64,000 bases of DNA, taken from contig CAKQRE010000003.1 in NCBI GenBank assembly GCA_934271265.1, positions 1 to 64,000 of the forward strand, read 5' to 3'. This document shows, piece after piece, positions 34,898-43,433 of this stretch. Each line of letters begins with the position of its first letter. Positions within the stretch are counted from its first letter, which is position 1. Below the pieces are notes generated by a model. It did no database searches. It was not told the origin of the DNA and saw only the letters and a program-made list of their open reading frames with translations. The translations under genes and the position numbers were made by a program. Origin of the DNA: an uncultured Clostridia bacterium (GTDB lineage Bacteria; Bacillota; Clostridia; Christensenellales; Borkfalkiaceae).

Positions 34898-35300
34898 ATC
34901 CTTGCCCGGCTGACGAAGTCGGACGAAAGGGGGCTCGAGAACATGCTTTTATTTCTTTTTCCCCCTCGCCTTTCTCAGATTCTTCCCGTGTCCGTCAGGC
35001 GGGTCGGGTCAGAATGACGAGAAAGGCGGTTGATTGTTTTTATCCTTGCCCGGCTTGCGAAGGATCTGAGAATGGCAAGCTTTTATTTCTTTCCCCCTCG
35101 CCTTTCTCAGATTCTTCCCGTGTCCGTCAGGCGGGTCGGGTCAGAATGACGAGAAAGGCGGTTCATTTTTTTTATCCTTGCCCGGCTTGCGAAGGATTCG
35201 GAAATGGCACTTACTTTTCCGATTACCAGGCAAAAAATATACGCCTTCAGATTCTTCATCGGCAGGGCAGGGGGTAGGATCAGAATGACGAAGACATATA
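34893..35300. repeat. Tandem 132-144 bp intergenic repeats of the CAGAATGAC family
   Basis: Three head-to-tail units begin TTTTTATCCTTGCCCGGC at about 34893, 35037 and 35169. The first two share a 60-bp block that includes CCCCCTCGCCTTTCTCAG, AGATTCTTCCCGTGTCCGTC and GGGTCAGAATGACGAGAAAG; the third is decayed. The same GTCAGGCGGGTCGGGTCAGAATGAC core occurs at 340-365. No gene is present between 34742 and 35388. Confidence 0.85.
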
Positions 35301-35388
35301 TTTTATGCGTGCATTAGGGAATCTTGATCCGATAAATGTCACTCCGGTCGGTTTCTGTCCTTCGTGCATTTTCCCGTTTCTGTCCGGA

Positions 35389-36546
35389 TCAAAGAAGGTT
35401 CAAAGCGTTAAAAATCTGTTCGGAAAGAGAAGTCAGATTTTTTATCGCATATTCTTTTTCGATTGCTTTTTCGGGGGAAACGGGTTCGCGCAGGCAGGAA
35501 AACACCGCGTCGATCCCGGCGCTGCGGCAAAGGTTGGCGTTCTCTCCGATCGTTCCGCACAGCGCGATGACGGGTTTTCCGTATTTTTTAGCAAGTTTTG
35601 CAATCCCCGCAGGGGCTTTCCCCATCGCCGTCTGCCCGTCCGTCTTGCCTTCTCCCGTGATTACGAGATCGCTTTCCGCGATTTTTTCTTCAAGTCCGAT
35701 CGCATCCGTAACAAAGTCGATCCCGCGGCGTATTTCTGCATGAAGAAAGGCGGAAAAGGCGAACCCGAGCCCGCCCGCCGCGCCGGAGCCTTCTTCTTTC
35801 GTTCTGTCCTGCCCGAGAACTTCGGCGGCGAGAGCGGAAAATTTCCTCATCGCCTCATCGGTTTCTGTTATTTCGTTTTCCGTCGCGCCCTTCTGTTTTC
35901 CGAAGGTGCGACTGCACCCGTTTTCTCCGCAAAGGGGATTTTTTACGTCGCACAGCAAAGTGAACGTACAATGGCTAAGTCTCGGATCGGCGCGCGATAA
36001 GTCGATTAACGCAACATTTTTAATTACTTTTGCGCCGAAGGGAACGTCTTTTTTATCGGAAGAGAGAAAGCGGAAGCCGAGTGCTTGCAGGGCGCCGAGC
36101 CCGCAGTCGTTCGTTGCGCTGCCGCCGAGGGAGATCAGAAAGCGATCGCATCCGCGATCGAGCCCGTCGAGGATCAATTCTCCCGCGCCGTAGCTTGTCA
36201 GATCGCCCGGGCGGCGGTATTCTTCTCCCACAAGGGCGATGCCGATCGCCGCGGCGACCTCCACGATCGCCGTTTTACCGCAGATCCCGTATTCCGCTTC
36301 GATCTTTTCGGCGAAAACGGGGGAGTGTACGGTTGCCTTTACGAAACTTCCGCCGAGGGCTTTGGTGAGAATTTTTCCCGTTCCTTCGCCGCCGTCGCCG
36401 ATCTCCGCGATCTCGTAAGAAACGGGGTTTCCTTTTGCGTTTCGGCGAAACAAGTCGCTTTTTTCAAGTCCGCGCGCGATACATTCGCCCGCTTCCGCCG
36501 AGGAAAGGCAGCCTTTGAAGGAATCGGTCGCGATCAGAATTTTCAT
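35389..36546 (-). CDS. glxK: Glycerate 2-kinase (GlxK/GarK family)
   Basis: This 385-aa enzyme phosphorylates D-glycerate to 2-phosphoglycerate with ATP, feeding lower glycolysis. Family signatures are the N-terminal MKILIATDSFKGCLSSAEA, EIGDGGEGT, the Rossmann-like SYGAGELILDGLDRG followed by LGGSATNDCGLGALQALG, GSGAAGGLGFAF, and the C-terminal VITGEGKTDGQTAMGKAP. Length is normal. It is preceded by its own consensus promoter and is divergent from prfB. No glycolate or tartronate genes are adjacent, so the glycerate source is unclear. An ATAAGTCGATTAACG 15-mer lies within it at 35997. Confidence 0.94.
   Translation of the reverse strand: MKILIATDSFKGCLSSAEAGECIARGLEKSDLFRRNAKGNPVSYEIAEIGDGGEGTGKILTKALGGSFVKATVHSPVFAEKIEAEYGICGKTAIVEVAAAIGIALVGEEYRRPGDLTSYGAGELILDGLDRGCDRFLISLGGSATNDCGLGALQALGFRFLSSDKKDVPFGAKVIKNVALIDLSRADPRLSHCTFTLLCDVKNPLCGENGCSRTFGKQKGATENEITETDEAMRKFSALAAEVLGQDRTKEEGSGAAGGLGFAFSAFLHAEIRRGIDFVTDAIGLEEKIAESDLVITGEGKTDGQTAMGKAPAGIAKLAKKYGKPVIALCGTIGENANLCRSAGIDAVFSCLREPVSPEKAIEKEYAIKNLTSLSEQIFNALNLL
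35997..36011 (+). repeat. 15-mer ATAAGTCGATTAACG inside glxK
   Basis: An exact copy of the dispersed 15-mer, here antisense to the coding strand of glxK. Confidence 0.7.
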
Positions 36547-36617
36547 TTTCGTTCCTCCCGTGCCGGAAACGAAAACGAACCGATCGCTTCATCCGGCACA
36601 AAGATAATTCTTCCGCC

Positions 36618-36646
36618 ATTATAGCACTCCTGCCGTCCGTTTTCAA
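36618..36646 (-). promoter_or_regulatory. glxK promoter
   Basis: On the minus strand, TTGAAA at 36646-36641 and TATAAT at 36623-36618 with a 17-bp spacer. Confidence 0.75.
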
Positions 36647-36726
36647 CTTCTTTCGGCAAAAAACGAATATTTTTCGGGAAAATAGCGGTCGGTTTATGAA
36701 AAAAACGGGAATTCGGTTCGTTTTGC

Positions 36727-36755
36727 TTGAAAAGAATTTAAATATTTGGTATATT
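36727..36755 (+). promoter_or_regulatory. prfB promoter
   Basis: TTGAAA at 36727-36732 and TATATT at 36750-36755 with a 17-bp spacer. The 130-nt leader that follows contains inverted arms TTTTCCCCGTTTCCG (36795-36809) and CGGAAACGGGAAAA (36852-36865), which would form a long stem just before the ribosome site. No gene lies in 36547-36888. Confidence 0.65.
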
Positions 36756-36888
36756 ATAAGAAAGACGCCTGCGTTGCCGAAAAAGCATTGCGGCTTTTCC
36801 CCGTTTCCGGAAATAAAAATTTAAGGAATAGAACATTGCCTCTATCGGTCGCGGAAACGGGAAAATTAAAAAAAAGGAGATAACGAAC

Positions 36889-37987
36889 ATGATCAGAACG
36901 GACGTTTACGAAGAAAAAATCAGAGGACTTTACAAAACGCTGGAAGAGGCAGGGTACTCTCTTTGACGTCGCTAATCAGCGCGTTAAATTAAAGGAACTG
37001 GAAGCGGAACTCGAAAAGCCGGAAGTGTGGTCGGACGTGAAGAAGTCCGCGCATATCAGCCGCGAGGCGCAGGCGATCCGCAATAAACTCGGCGTTTACG
37101 ACAACGCGAAAAAAGCCGTTTCCGACGCGGAAGAGATCGTTAACCTTGCTATCGAGGAAAACGACGAAAGCCTTCTGGAGGAGGTAAATTCCGAACTCGA
37201 AAAGGCGGAAGCGGATATCGAGGATATTCGTCTTCGCACCCTTCTTCGCGGAAAGTACGACGGATGCAACGCCATTTTGACCCTGCATGCGGGGGCTGGC
37301 GGCACCGAAGCGTGCGACTGGACGGAGATGCTTTACCGTATGTATATCTGTTATGCCGAAAAGCACGGCTATAAGCTGACGGAACTCGATCGTCTCGAAG
37401 GGGACGGCGCGGGGATCAAGTCGGTTTGTTTCCGCGTGGAAGGCGAAAACGCTTACGGTTACCTCAAATCGGAAAAGGGCATTCACAGACTGGTGAGAAT
37501 TTCCCCGTTCGACGCGAACGCCCGCCGTCACACCTCCTTCTCTTCGGTAGACGTTATGCCGGAGATCGAAGAGGAAGGGGATATCGAGATCCGCCCGGAA
37601 GATCTGAAGGTGGATACCTATCGTTCGAGCGGCGCCGGCGGACAGCACGTCAACAAAACGGAGTCTGCGATCCGCATCACGCATATCCCCACGGGGATCA
37701 TCGTGTCCTGTCAGAACGAACGAAGCCAGGTGCAGAACCGCGAACAGGCGATGCGCATGCTGATGAGCAAACTTCTGGAACGCCGCGAAGAAGAACGGCT
37801 TGCCGAGGCGAGCGAGATCAAGGGCGAGATCAAAAAAATCGAATGGGGCAGCCAGATCCGAAGCTACGTTTTCTGCCCGTACACGATGGTAAAAGATCAC
37901 AGAACGGGTTGCGAAACGGGTAATATCCAGTCTGTTATGGACGGCAATCTCGATCCGTTCATCATCGATTATCTGAAAAAGAGCTGA
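36889..37987 (+). CDS. prfB: Peptide chain release factor 2 with programmed +1 frameshift
   Basis: RF2 recognises UGA and UAA stop codons and releases the nascent chain. Translation starts at ATG 36889 after AAGGAGATAACGAAC, runs 25 codons to CTT, meets in-frame TGA at 36964-36966, and continues in the +1 frame from GAC at 36965. The product is 365 aa, the same as E. coli RF2. The slippery CTTTGAC and an AGGG Shine-Dalgarno-like element about 10 bases earlier form the standard autoregulatory site. The SPF tripeptide for stop recognition is in RISPFDANARRHTSF, and the catalytic GGQ is in SSGAGGQHVNKTES. tsaD follows 15 bp downstream. Confidence 0.97.
36951..36967 (+). promoter_or_regulatory. 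RF2 autoregulatory frameshift site
   Basis: An internal AGGG element, a short spacer, and CTT-TGA-C. Low RF2 lets the ribosome slip at CTT so that more RF2 is made; high RF2 terminates at TGA. Confidence 0.95.
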
Positions 37988-38002
37988 CGGAAGGCAAAGA
38001 GA

Positions 38003-39046
38003 ATGTATTCCGATCTGATACCGAATTTTCGGGTAAAAAACGACGCGGTCCTTCTTGCGATCGAATCTTCGTGCGATGAGACGGCTGCCGCCGTGATCAA
38101 GGGCGGGAGAGAGATCCTTTCTTCCGAAATATTGTCTTCCTGCAAAGAGCACATCCGCTTCGGCGGAGTCGTTCCGGAGATCGCTTCGCGGGCGCATACT
38201 TCCGCCATTTCGATCGCGACGGAAAACGCGATCCGGAAAGCGGGCGTTACCCTTTCCGATCTCGACGGCGTGTGCGTGACGTACGGCGCGGGGCTTCTCG
38301 GCGCGCTGCTCGTCGGCGTTTCCTATGCGAAAACGCTTGCGTATTCCCTTAAAATTCCTCTCGTTCCCGTATCTCATATCCGCGGACATCTGGCGGCGGC
38401 GTATCTGTGCGATAAAACGCTCGAACCGCCTTTCGTCAGCCTGCTCGCGAGCGGCGGACATACCGCGGTGATCCTCGTGGATCCGGACTATTCTTTCCGT
38501 GTGCTCGGCGGAACCATGGACGACGCCGTGGGCGAATCGTTCGATAAGGTGGCGCGGGTACTCGGTCTGGAATATCCGGGCGGTCCGAATATTGAAAGGC
38601 TTGCGAGAGAGGGAAAAAACGTCGTTCCCATGCCGAGGATGCTGAAAGGAAACGGCGGGTATTCGTTTTCTTATTCTGGTCTGAAAACCGCCGTGATCAA
38701 TTACGTGCATAAAAAGGAGCAGGCGGGAGAGGAATATTCCAAAGCGGACGTAGCGGCTTCCTTCCAGAGCGCCGCTCTCGATATCCTTGCCGAAAAGGCA
38801 TTGGAAGCCTGCGAGGAATCCGGTTATCGTATCTTAACAGTCGGCGGCGGCGTTGCCGCAAACGGCTATTTAAGAGAGCTTCTTGCAAAAAAGTGCGCCG
38901 ATAAGTCGATTAAACTTGTATTACCGCCGAAAATACTCTGTACGGACAATGCGGCGATGATCGGCGCGGAAGGCTATCTGCAATATAAAAAACGGAATTT
39001 TTCCGATCTTTCGCTCAATGCCCGGGCACGGGTCGATCTCGGGTGA
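38003..39046 (+). CDS. tsaD: tRNA N6-threonylcarbamoyltransferase TsaD
   Basis: TsaD (347 aa) transfers the threonylcarbamoyl group to A37 of ANN-decoding tRNAs, working with TsaB and TsaE. It has the ASKHA fold. The motif AIESSCDETAAAVI starts the domain, the metal-binding histidines lie in SHIRGHLAAAY, and GGPNIERLAREG, YSGLKTAV, VGGGVAANGYLRE and CTDNAAMIGAEG follow. Neither tsaB nor tsaE is adjacent. It lies 15 bp after prfB, a second translation gene under the same promoter. A terminator follows the stop. Confidence 0.95.
   Translation: MYSDLIPNFRVKNDAVLLAIESSCDETAAAVIKGGREILSSEILSSCKEHIRFGGVVPEIASRAHTSAISIATENAIRKAGVTLSDLDGVCVTYGAGLLGALLVGVSYAKTLAYSLKIPLVPVSHIRGHLAAAYLCDKTLEPPFVSLLASGGHTAVILVDPDYSFRVLGGTMDDAVGESFDKVARVLGLEYPGGPNIERLAREGKNVVPMPRMLKGNGGYSFSYSGLKTAVINYVHKKEQAGEEYSKADVAASFQSAALDILAEKALEACEESGYRILTVGGGVAANGYLRELLAKKCADKSIKLVLPPKILCTDNAAMIGAEGYLQYKKRNFSDLSLNARARVDLG
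38901..38915 (+). repeat. 15-mer family copy inside tsaD
   Basis: ATAAGTCGATTAAAC shares the first 13 bases of the ATAAGTCGATTAACG element. It lies on the coding strand of tsaD. Confidence 0.6.
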
Positions 39047-39076
39047 AAGAAAAAAACGCGCCGTCCGGCGCAAAAC

Positions 39077-39103
39077 AAAAACCCGTTCTTCAGCGGGTTT
39101 TTC
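39077..39103 (+). terminator. prfB-tsaD terminator
   Basis: AAAACCCG and CGGGTTTT arms with a TTCTTCAG loop, followed by TC-rich sequence. Confidence 0.8.
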
Positions 39104-39132
39104 TCGTTCGTGAGGGAAATCGTTCGGCGGAG

Positions 39133-39170
39133 TATGCCGGACAAGGGTCGTATTACTCTTGTCCGGCATA
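39133..39170. repeat. Dispersed 38-nt palindrome, best copy
   Basis: Perfect arms TATGCCGGACAAG and CTTGTCCGGCATA enclose GGTCGTATTACT. It lies in the tsaD-fbp intergenic region. Related copies are at 9943, 14011 (half) and 56677. Confidence 0.88.
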
Positions 39171-39237
39171 AACGGGTATCATAATTTCGGGCGTGTCCGA
39201 GCGCCTGAACGGACAAAGCATATTTCAGGAGGATCCG

Positions 39238-41064
39238 ATGGAAAAAAGAGAAGTATTCGGGCTGCTCGCAAAGCAGTTCAAAACCCCGCAAGAAGTCGTT
39301 ACGGAGATCATTAACCTGCAGGCGATCCTGAACCTGCCGAAGGGAACGGAGCATTTTCTGAGCGATCTGCACGGAGAGTCGGAAACGTTTTTGCATATAT
39401 TGAGAAACGCTTCCGGAGTCATCCGCACGAAAATAGACCTGGCATTCGGGAGCGACCTTTCCGAGGGGGAGAAAAACGATCTCGCCGCGCTGATCTATTA
39501 TCCCGAACGGGTGTTGAAAAAATACGAGACCGCCGAGGATAAAAAGGAGAGATATGCGGGAATACTGATCCGTCTGATCGAGGTCACGAAACTCGTCGCG
39601 GCGAAATACACGCGAAGCAAGGTGAGAAAGGCGTTGCCGAAGGATTACCAGTATATCATCGACGAGCTGATCAACATGCCTCATCACTCCATCGATAAAA
39701 AGGATTATTACAACCATATCATTTCCAGCATCATCGAGCTCGGCAACGCGGAAAACTTCATCTGCGAAATGTGTCGGCTGATCCAGCGGCTTGCGATCGA
39801 TCATTTACATATCGTCGGCGATATTTTCGATCGCGGAAACGGTGCGGATCGTATTCTGGACAGTCTTTCCGCCTATCATTCCTTCGATATCGAATGGGGC
39901 AATCACGACGTGTTGTGGATGGGCGCACACTTCGGAAACGAGGCATGCGTGTGCAATATCATCCGCATCAACTGCGCCTATCGCAACCTCTCCGTGATCG
40001 AGCGCGGCTACGGGATCAATCTGCGCCCCCTCGTTACGTTTGCCTTAGAGGAATACGCAACCGACGATTGTTCCTCTTTCGCAATATCCGACGTTTTCGG
40101 CGGAGAGAGCGATTTCGAAAAAAATTCTCTTCTTGCCAAAATGACGAAGGCGATCACCGTGATCCAGCTGAAGATCGAAAATGCTCTGATCCGCCGTCAC
40201 CGGGAGTTTTTCATGGATGACAGGATCTTATATCCCTCCTCGGAGCTTACGGCGAAAGAAAGGGCGTTAATCGACTTATTGGTGGGTGAATTTAAAAACA
40301 ACGCACGCCTTGACGACCATGTGAACCTGCTGTTGAAAAAGGGAAGCATGTATCGGGTGTTCAACGGGAATCTGTTGATGCACGGGTGCGTGCCGACCGA
40401 AAAAGACGGAACGTTTTCTTCCGTCGTCGTGGGCGACAAGTTTTATGAAGGAAAGGCTTTGTACGATCGGCTGGACGCTCTCGTGAGGCAGGCGGCAAAG
40501 GGAGACCGTTATTCCGTGGACTACATGTGGTATCTCTGGTGCGGCAGGAAATCGCCTTTATACGGGCGCGACAAGATGTGCGTTTATACCAAGTATTTTG
40601 AAGGCAAGATCGAACGGGAGGAAAAGGACCCGTATTACGAATATGTAAAATCGGAAAGTTATTGTCTGAAAGTGCTTGCCGAATTCGGCGCGGACGGGAA
40701 ATATTCGGTGATCGTGAACGGGCATATGCCCGTGAAGGTGAAGGACGGCGAGCGTCCGGAAAGCGGAAACGGAAGACATATCGTGATCGACGGCGGGCTT
40801 TCCAAAGCCTATCACGGCAAAACGGGTATCGCGGGATATACGTTGATCAACAACTCGCAGGGGTTATACCTCGTATGTCATTCTCCCTTTTCGTCGATTG
40901 ACGACGTGGTAAGGCGTTCGGCAGACTTAAAAAGCGAAGTTCACACGCTGAAAACCTATGATCGCCGTATTCTCGTAAAGGAGACGGACAAGGGGGCGGA
41001 GCTCGCCGCGCAGATCGAGGTGCTGAAACTTCTTCTCAAAGATTATTACGGGTTTTCCGTCTGA
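39238..41064 (+). CDS. fbp: Fructose-1,6-bisphosphatase, class III
   Basis: This 608-aa gluconeogenic enzyme removes the 1-phosphate from fructose-1,6-bisphosphate. Class III is the Bacillota-type enzyme with a calcineurin-like metallophosphoesterase core. Metal-site motifs are FLSDLHGE, HIVGDIFDRGNGADRI, IEWGNHDVLWMGA and the late VNGHMPVKVKDGERP. ATG 39238 follows AGGAGGATCC, so the upstream frame is not used. An ATAAGTCGATTAACG 15-mer lies antisense at 40265. The gene appears monocistronic. Confidence 0.95.
   Translation: MEKREVFGLLAKQFKTPQEVVTEIINLQAILNLPKGTEHFLSDLHGESETFLHILRNASGVIRTKIDLAFGSDLSEGEKNDLAALIYYPERVLKKYETAEDKKERYAGILIRLIEVTKLVAAKYTRSKVRKALPKDYQYIIDELINMPHHSIDKKDYYNHIISSIIELGNAENFICEMCRLIQRLAIDHLHIVGDIFDRGNGADRILDSLSAYHSFDIEWGNHDVLWMGAHFGNEACVCNIIRINCAYRNLSVIERGYGINLRPLVTFALEEYATDDCSSFAISDVFGGESDFEKNSLLAKMTKAITVIQLKIENALIRRHREFFMDDRILYPSSELTAKERALIDLLVGEFKNNARLDDHVNLLLKKGSMYRVFNGNLLMHGCVPTEKDGTFSSVVVGDKFYEGKALYDRLDALVRQAAKGDRYSVDYMWYLWCGRKSPLYGRDKMCVYTKYFEGKIEREEKDPYYEYVKSESYCLKVLAEFGADGKYSVIVNGHMPVKVKDGERPESGNGRHIVIDGGLSKAYHGKTGIAGYTLINNSQGLYLVCHSPFSSIDDVVRRSADLKSEVHTLKTYDRRILVKETDKGAELAAQIEVLKLLLKDYYGFSV
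40265..40279 (-). repeat. 15-mer ATAAGTCGATTAACG inside fbp
   Basis: An exact copy on the minus strand, antisense to fbp. Confidence 0.7.
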
Positions 41065-41098
41065 TCTCGCCGTAGTCGCGGGAGAACGGGATATAAGC

Positions 41099-41404
41099 CT
41101 ACATTTCGTAAACCATACGAAAATCGTGCAGAAACCCGGCTATGAGCAGGTAAATATTGATTGCCACGAGAACGGGCATTAAAACCATGAGATAAAGGCT
41201 TTTTAAGCGGTAGCGGAATACGAACATGGAAACGTAAACGCCGAGCGCGCCGCCGAGCATGGCTGCCGTGATGATACTTCCGTCACGGACGGCGTTGCTT
41301 TTTCCGTCTTCGTTTGCGCGTTTCTGAGAGAGCATCAGAAGGAAAGAATATACGTTTATCGCGATGAAATAGGTCGCGACGATGATCCGTATCAAGACTA
41401 TCAT
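41099..41404 (-). CDS. DUF1294 small membrane protein
   Basis: This 101-aa protein has about three membrane helices: VLIRIIVATYFIAINVYSFLL, a middle MLGGALGVYVSMFVF, and LYLMVLMPVLVAINIYLLIAG. The layout, with a charged cytoplasmic loop SQKRANEDGKSNAV before a Gly-rich second helix and FRYRLKS after it, is that of DUF1294 (YsdA-like) proteins. The function is unknown. It is a single gene, convergent with fbp and divergent from nrdR. Its stop lies about 35 bp from the fbp stop. Confidence 0.75.
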   Translation of the reverse strand: MIVLIRIIVATYFIAINVYSFLLMLSQKRANEDGKSNAVRDGSIITAAMLGGALGVYVSMFVFRYRLKSLYLMVLMPVLVAINIYLLIAGFLHDFRMVYEM

Positions 41405-41520
41405 ACCTTTCGTAATATGCGTAAACCCGAGGTTTTCATACCGGCGGAAAGGAATTTCTCTTTTCCTGCCGGAAACGGGGTGATTTTTTCGTAAAATCGG
41501 GAAATCATGCGCGAAATTTA

Positions 41521-41549
41521 TTTACATTTTCCCGAAAATCGGTTACAAT
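41521..41549 (+). promoter_or_regulatory. nrdR promoter
   Basis: TTTACA at 41521-41526 and TACAAT at 41544-41549 with a 17-bp spacer. Confidence 0.65.
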
Positions 41550-41639
41550 AATATCGGTGATCGGTTTACGGCGTTGCAAAAGGAAACAGACGGTTTTGTT
41601 TTTGCCGAAATCGGTTATTCTCAAGGAGACCGAAAAATC

Positions 41640-42101
41640 ATGAGATGTATGTTTTGCGGGTGTACGGACAGCAAGGTGATCGATTCGAGGCAGACGGAAG
41701 ACGGAACCGCCATTCGCCGCAGGAGAGAATGTACGAAGTGCGGCAAACGTTTCACGACTTACGAAACGATCGAAACAACTCCCGTGCTCGTTGTGAAAAA
41801 CGACGGAAACCGTCAGGTTTTCGATCCCAACAAAGTGAAAAACGGGATCATTAAATCCTGTGAAAAACGTCCCGTTCCCATGTGGAAGATCGACGCGCTT
41901 GTAGAAGACATTCAGAAAAAAGTTTACAACTCGCTTGATCAGGAGATCACGTCCAAGCAGATCGGCGAAATGGTCATGACGGGTCTGAAGGAGATAGACG
42001 AGGTGGCATACGTACGTTTTGCATCCGTTTACAGACAGTTCAAAGACATTTCGACCTTTATGAAAGAGCTGAAAAAATTACAGGGCAAAAAGGCGGACTG
42101 A
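41640..42101 (+). CDS. nrdR: Transcriptional repressor NrdR
   Basis: NrdR (153 aa) represses ribonucleotide reductase genes in response to ATP/dATP balance. The N-terminal zinc ribbon uses C3, C6, C31 and C34 with the typical VIDSRQTEDGTAIRRRRECTKC between them. The ATP-cone follows, with VVKNDGNRQVFDPNKVKNGI and ASVYRQFKDISTFMKEL at its end. ATG 41640 follows CAAGGAGACC. No nrd genes are adjacent, so it acts at a distance. Confidence 0.96.
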   Translation: MRCMFCGCTDSKVIDSRQTEDGTAIRRRRECTKCGKRFTTYETIETTPVLVVKNDGNRQVFDPNKVKNGIIKSCEKRPVPMWKIDALVEDIQKKVYNSLDQEITSKQIGEMVMTGLKEIDEVAYVRFASVYRQFKDISTFMKELKKLQGKKAD

Positions 42102-42184
42102 CCGGACGGCATGCCGATCGGGCTTTCGTTCCGGGGCGCGCATCGCCCGGGAAATACTTAATATAACAGAAAGGAAAAAGTAAA

Positions 42185-42799
42185 ATGAAAAGAATATTTG
42201 CAGGCATCGCCGCGGCGGTATTGGCTGCGGGCACTTGTTTCGCTCTTGCCGCGTGCGAGAGAAAACCTCTTAAAGTTAAAACCTCGCTCGAAACCGGATG
42301 GACGGTTGAAAATATGGTATTAAGCGACGAGACGGAAGTTGCGTCGCAGGCGGTGATCTTTTCCGTTTCGCGTAACAGTCAGGACATCTGCGATATGTGG
42401 GTGAACGTCGGATCGATCACGCCCGACACGGTGACTCTGACCGTTTGTTCGCTGACGAGTTCTTCCGCCACGACGAGAAGAAACGAGTTTACCTACGAGC
42501 TTTCGAGAAAAGAATTAAAGGGCTCGACGGACGGCTGGGTAAAGATCAAAAGCGGATGGAACGTTTCCAACAGCTACGTGTCGCTTGAAACGAAAGGCGG
42601 CGTGGAACTGAAAGAGGTGGTGTTCGTCAACAACAAAGGGGTCAAGCAGACCGCTACGGTTTCAAGAGTCAAAAATTTCTTCTACGTGAAGGACGGCAAA
42701 ACGTACGGCGTGAAGGACGAAACGAATTTTTCCGAATTCGACAGCGCGCACAATCCTTCCAATCTTGTGGACGAACAGGATAAATTCGACAAAAAGTAA
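42185..42799 (+). CDS. Uncharacterised lipoprotein
   Basis: This 204-aa secreted protein has a lipoprotein signal peptide: residues 1-23 with LAGTCFALAAC-like end, and C24 as the lipidated residue. The mature part looks beta-rich, for example TVTLTVCSLTSSSATTRRNEF and WVKIKSGWNVSNSYVSLETK, and may be a jelly-roll-like sandwich. It ends in a charged tail with NPSNLVDEQDKFDKK. I do not recognise a family. The start follows GAAAGGAAAAAG. It stands alone between nrdR and a terminator. Confidence 0.75.
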   Translation: MKRIFAGIAAAVLAAGTCFALAACERKPLKVKTSLETGWTVENMVLSDETEVASQAVIFSVSRNSQDICDMWVNVGSITPDTVTLTVCSLTSSSATTRRNEFTYELSRKELKGSTDGWVKIKSGWNVSNSYVSLETKGGVELKEVVFVNNKGVKQTATVSRVKNFFYVKDGKTYGVKDETNFSEFDSAHNPSNLVDEQDKFDKK

Positions 42800-42815
42800 A
42801 AACGATAAAAGAGGA

Positions 42816-42848
42816 AAGCGGAACCGTTTAACGAGGTTCCGCTTTTTT
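42816..42848 (+). terminator. Terminator between the lipoprotein and PAP2 genes
   Basis: AAGCGGAACC and GGTTCCGCTT arms with a GTTTAACGA loop and a T run. The stop codon of the convergent PAP2 gene falls inside it. Confidence 0.85.
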
Positions 42849-43433
42849 GCATGCGTCGTTTCTTTTGCGTAGGGTCTTTGATATCGCGCGGACGATAAAA
42901 TACGCGATCGTTGCCGCGGCAAAGCCGACGATAATCCCGCCGAGCACGTCCGATGCGAAGTGAACGGAAAAGTAGACGCGGGTAAAGCCCATAAGAAGGG
43001 GGATCGCCAGGAACGCCCAGGAATATCGTTTGTTATATTGATAAAAAAGGGTAAACGAAAACGCGGAAGCCGCCGTCGTGTGTCCGGACGGGAAAGAATA
43101 GCCTTTCTCGGTCAGGCATCCGGCTGCTTTCCAGAAAAGGTAAAATTCGGAAGAGGGGTCCGCAAACGGGCGATCCCGCGCAACGGTATTCTTCAAAATT
43201 ATATTGGTGAAGAGCGCGCCGAAAGACAGGGCGATCAGCGCGGCGGTTCCGCTTTTTCTCGTTTTGCGAAAGAAAAGCATAATAAAAGCGGAAAGAATAA
43301 AAATAAGACCGAAATTCCCGCACAGCGTGATCCCTTTGAAAACGGGCGTTAAAAACGACCCGCACAAAGCTCTTAATCGGTCGGCGGCTCTTGCAACGGA
43401 TAAGTCGAAAGGTAACAGATAATCAAACATCAT
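42828..43433 (-). CDS. PAP2-family membrane phosphatase
   Basis: This 201-aa membrane protein has about six helices and the three PAP2 motifs: KNTVARDRP, FPSGHTTAA and TRVYFSVHFASD, the last matching SR-x5-H-x3-D with Thr for Ser. Such enzymes dephosphorylate lipid phosphates, for example undecaprenyl pyrophosphate or phosphatidate, outside the membrane. The substrate is unknown. The C-terminus is strongly basic (RAISKTLRKRNDACKK). The start region is close to TATACT on the minus strand. No neighbour gives a pathway. Confidence 0.9.
   Translation of the reverse strand: MMFDYLLPFDLSVARAADRLRALCGSFLTPVFKGITLCGNFGLIFILSAFIMLFFRKTRKSGTAALIALSFGALFTNIILKNTVARDRPFADPSSEFYLFWKAAGCLTEKGYSFPSGHTTAASAFSFTLFYQYNKRYSWAFLAIPLLMGFTRVYFSVHFASDVLGGIIVGFAAATIAYFIVRAISKTLRKRNDACKKAEPR

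Noticed and set aside
34893..35300. CRISPR array
   Set aside because: Units are long, only two to three in number and of unequal length, with no regular spacers; no cas genes nearby.
36889..36966. prfB as a pseudogene with an early TGA
   Set aside because: CTTTGAC with an upstream AGGG is the standard RF2 programmed frameshift, and the product has normal length.
38381..38415. TsaD metal motif with Arg for Glu (HIRGH)
   Set aside because: This position varies among bacterial TsaD proteins, and both histidines are kept.
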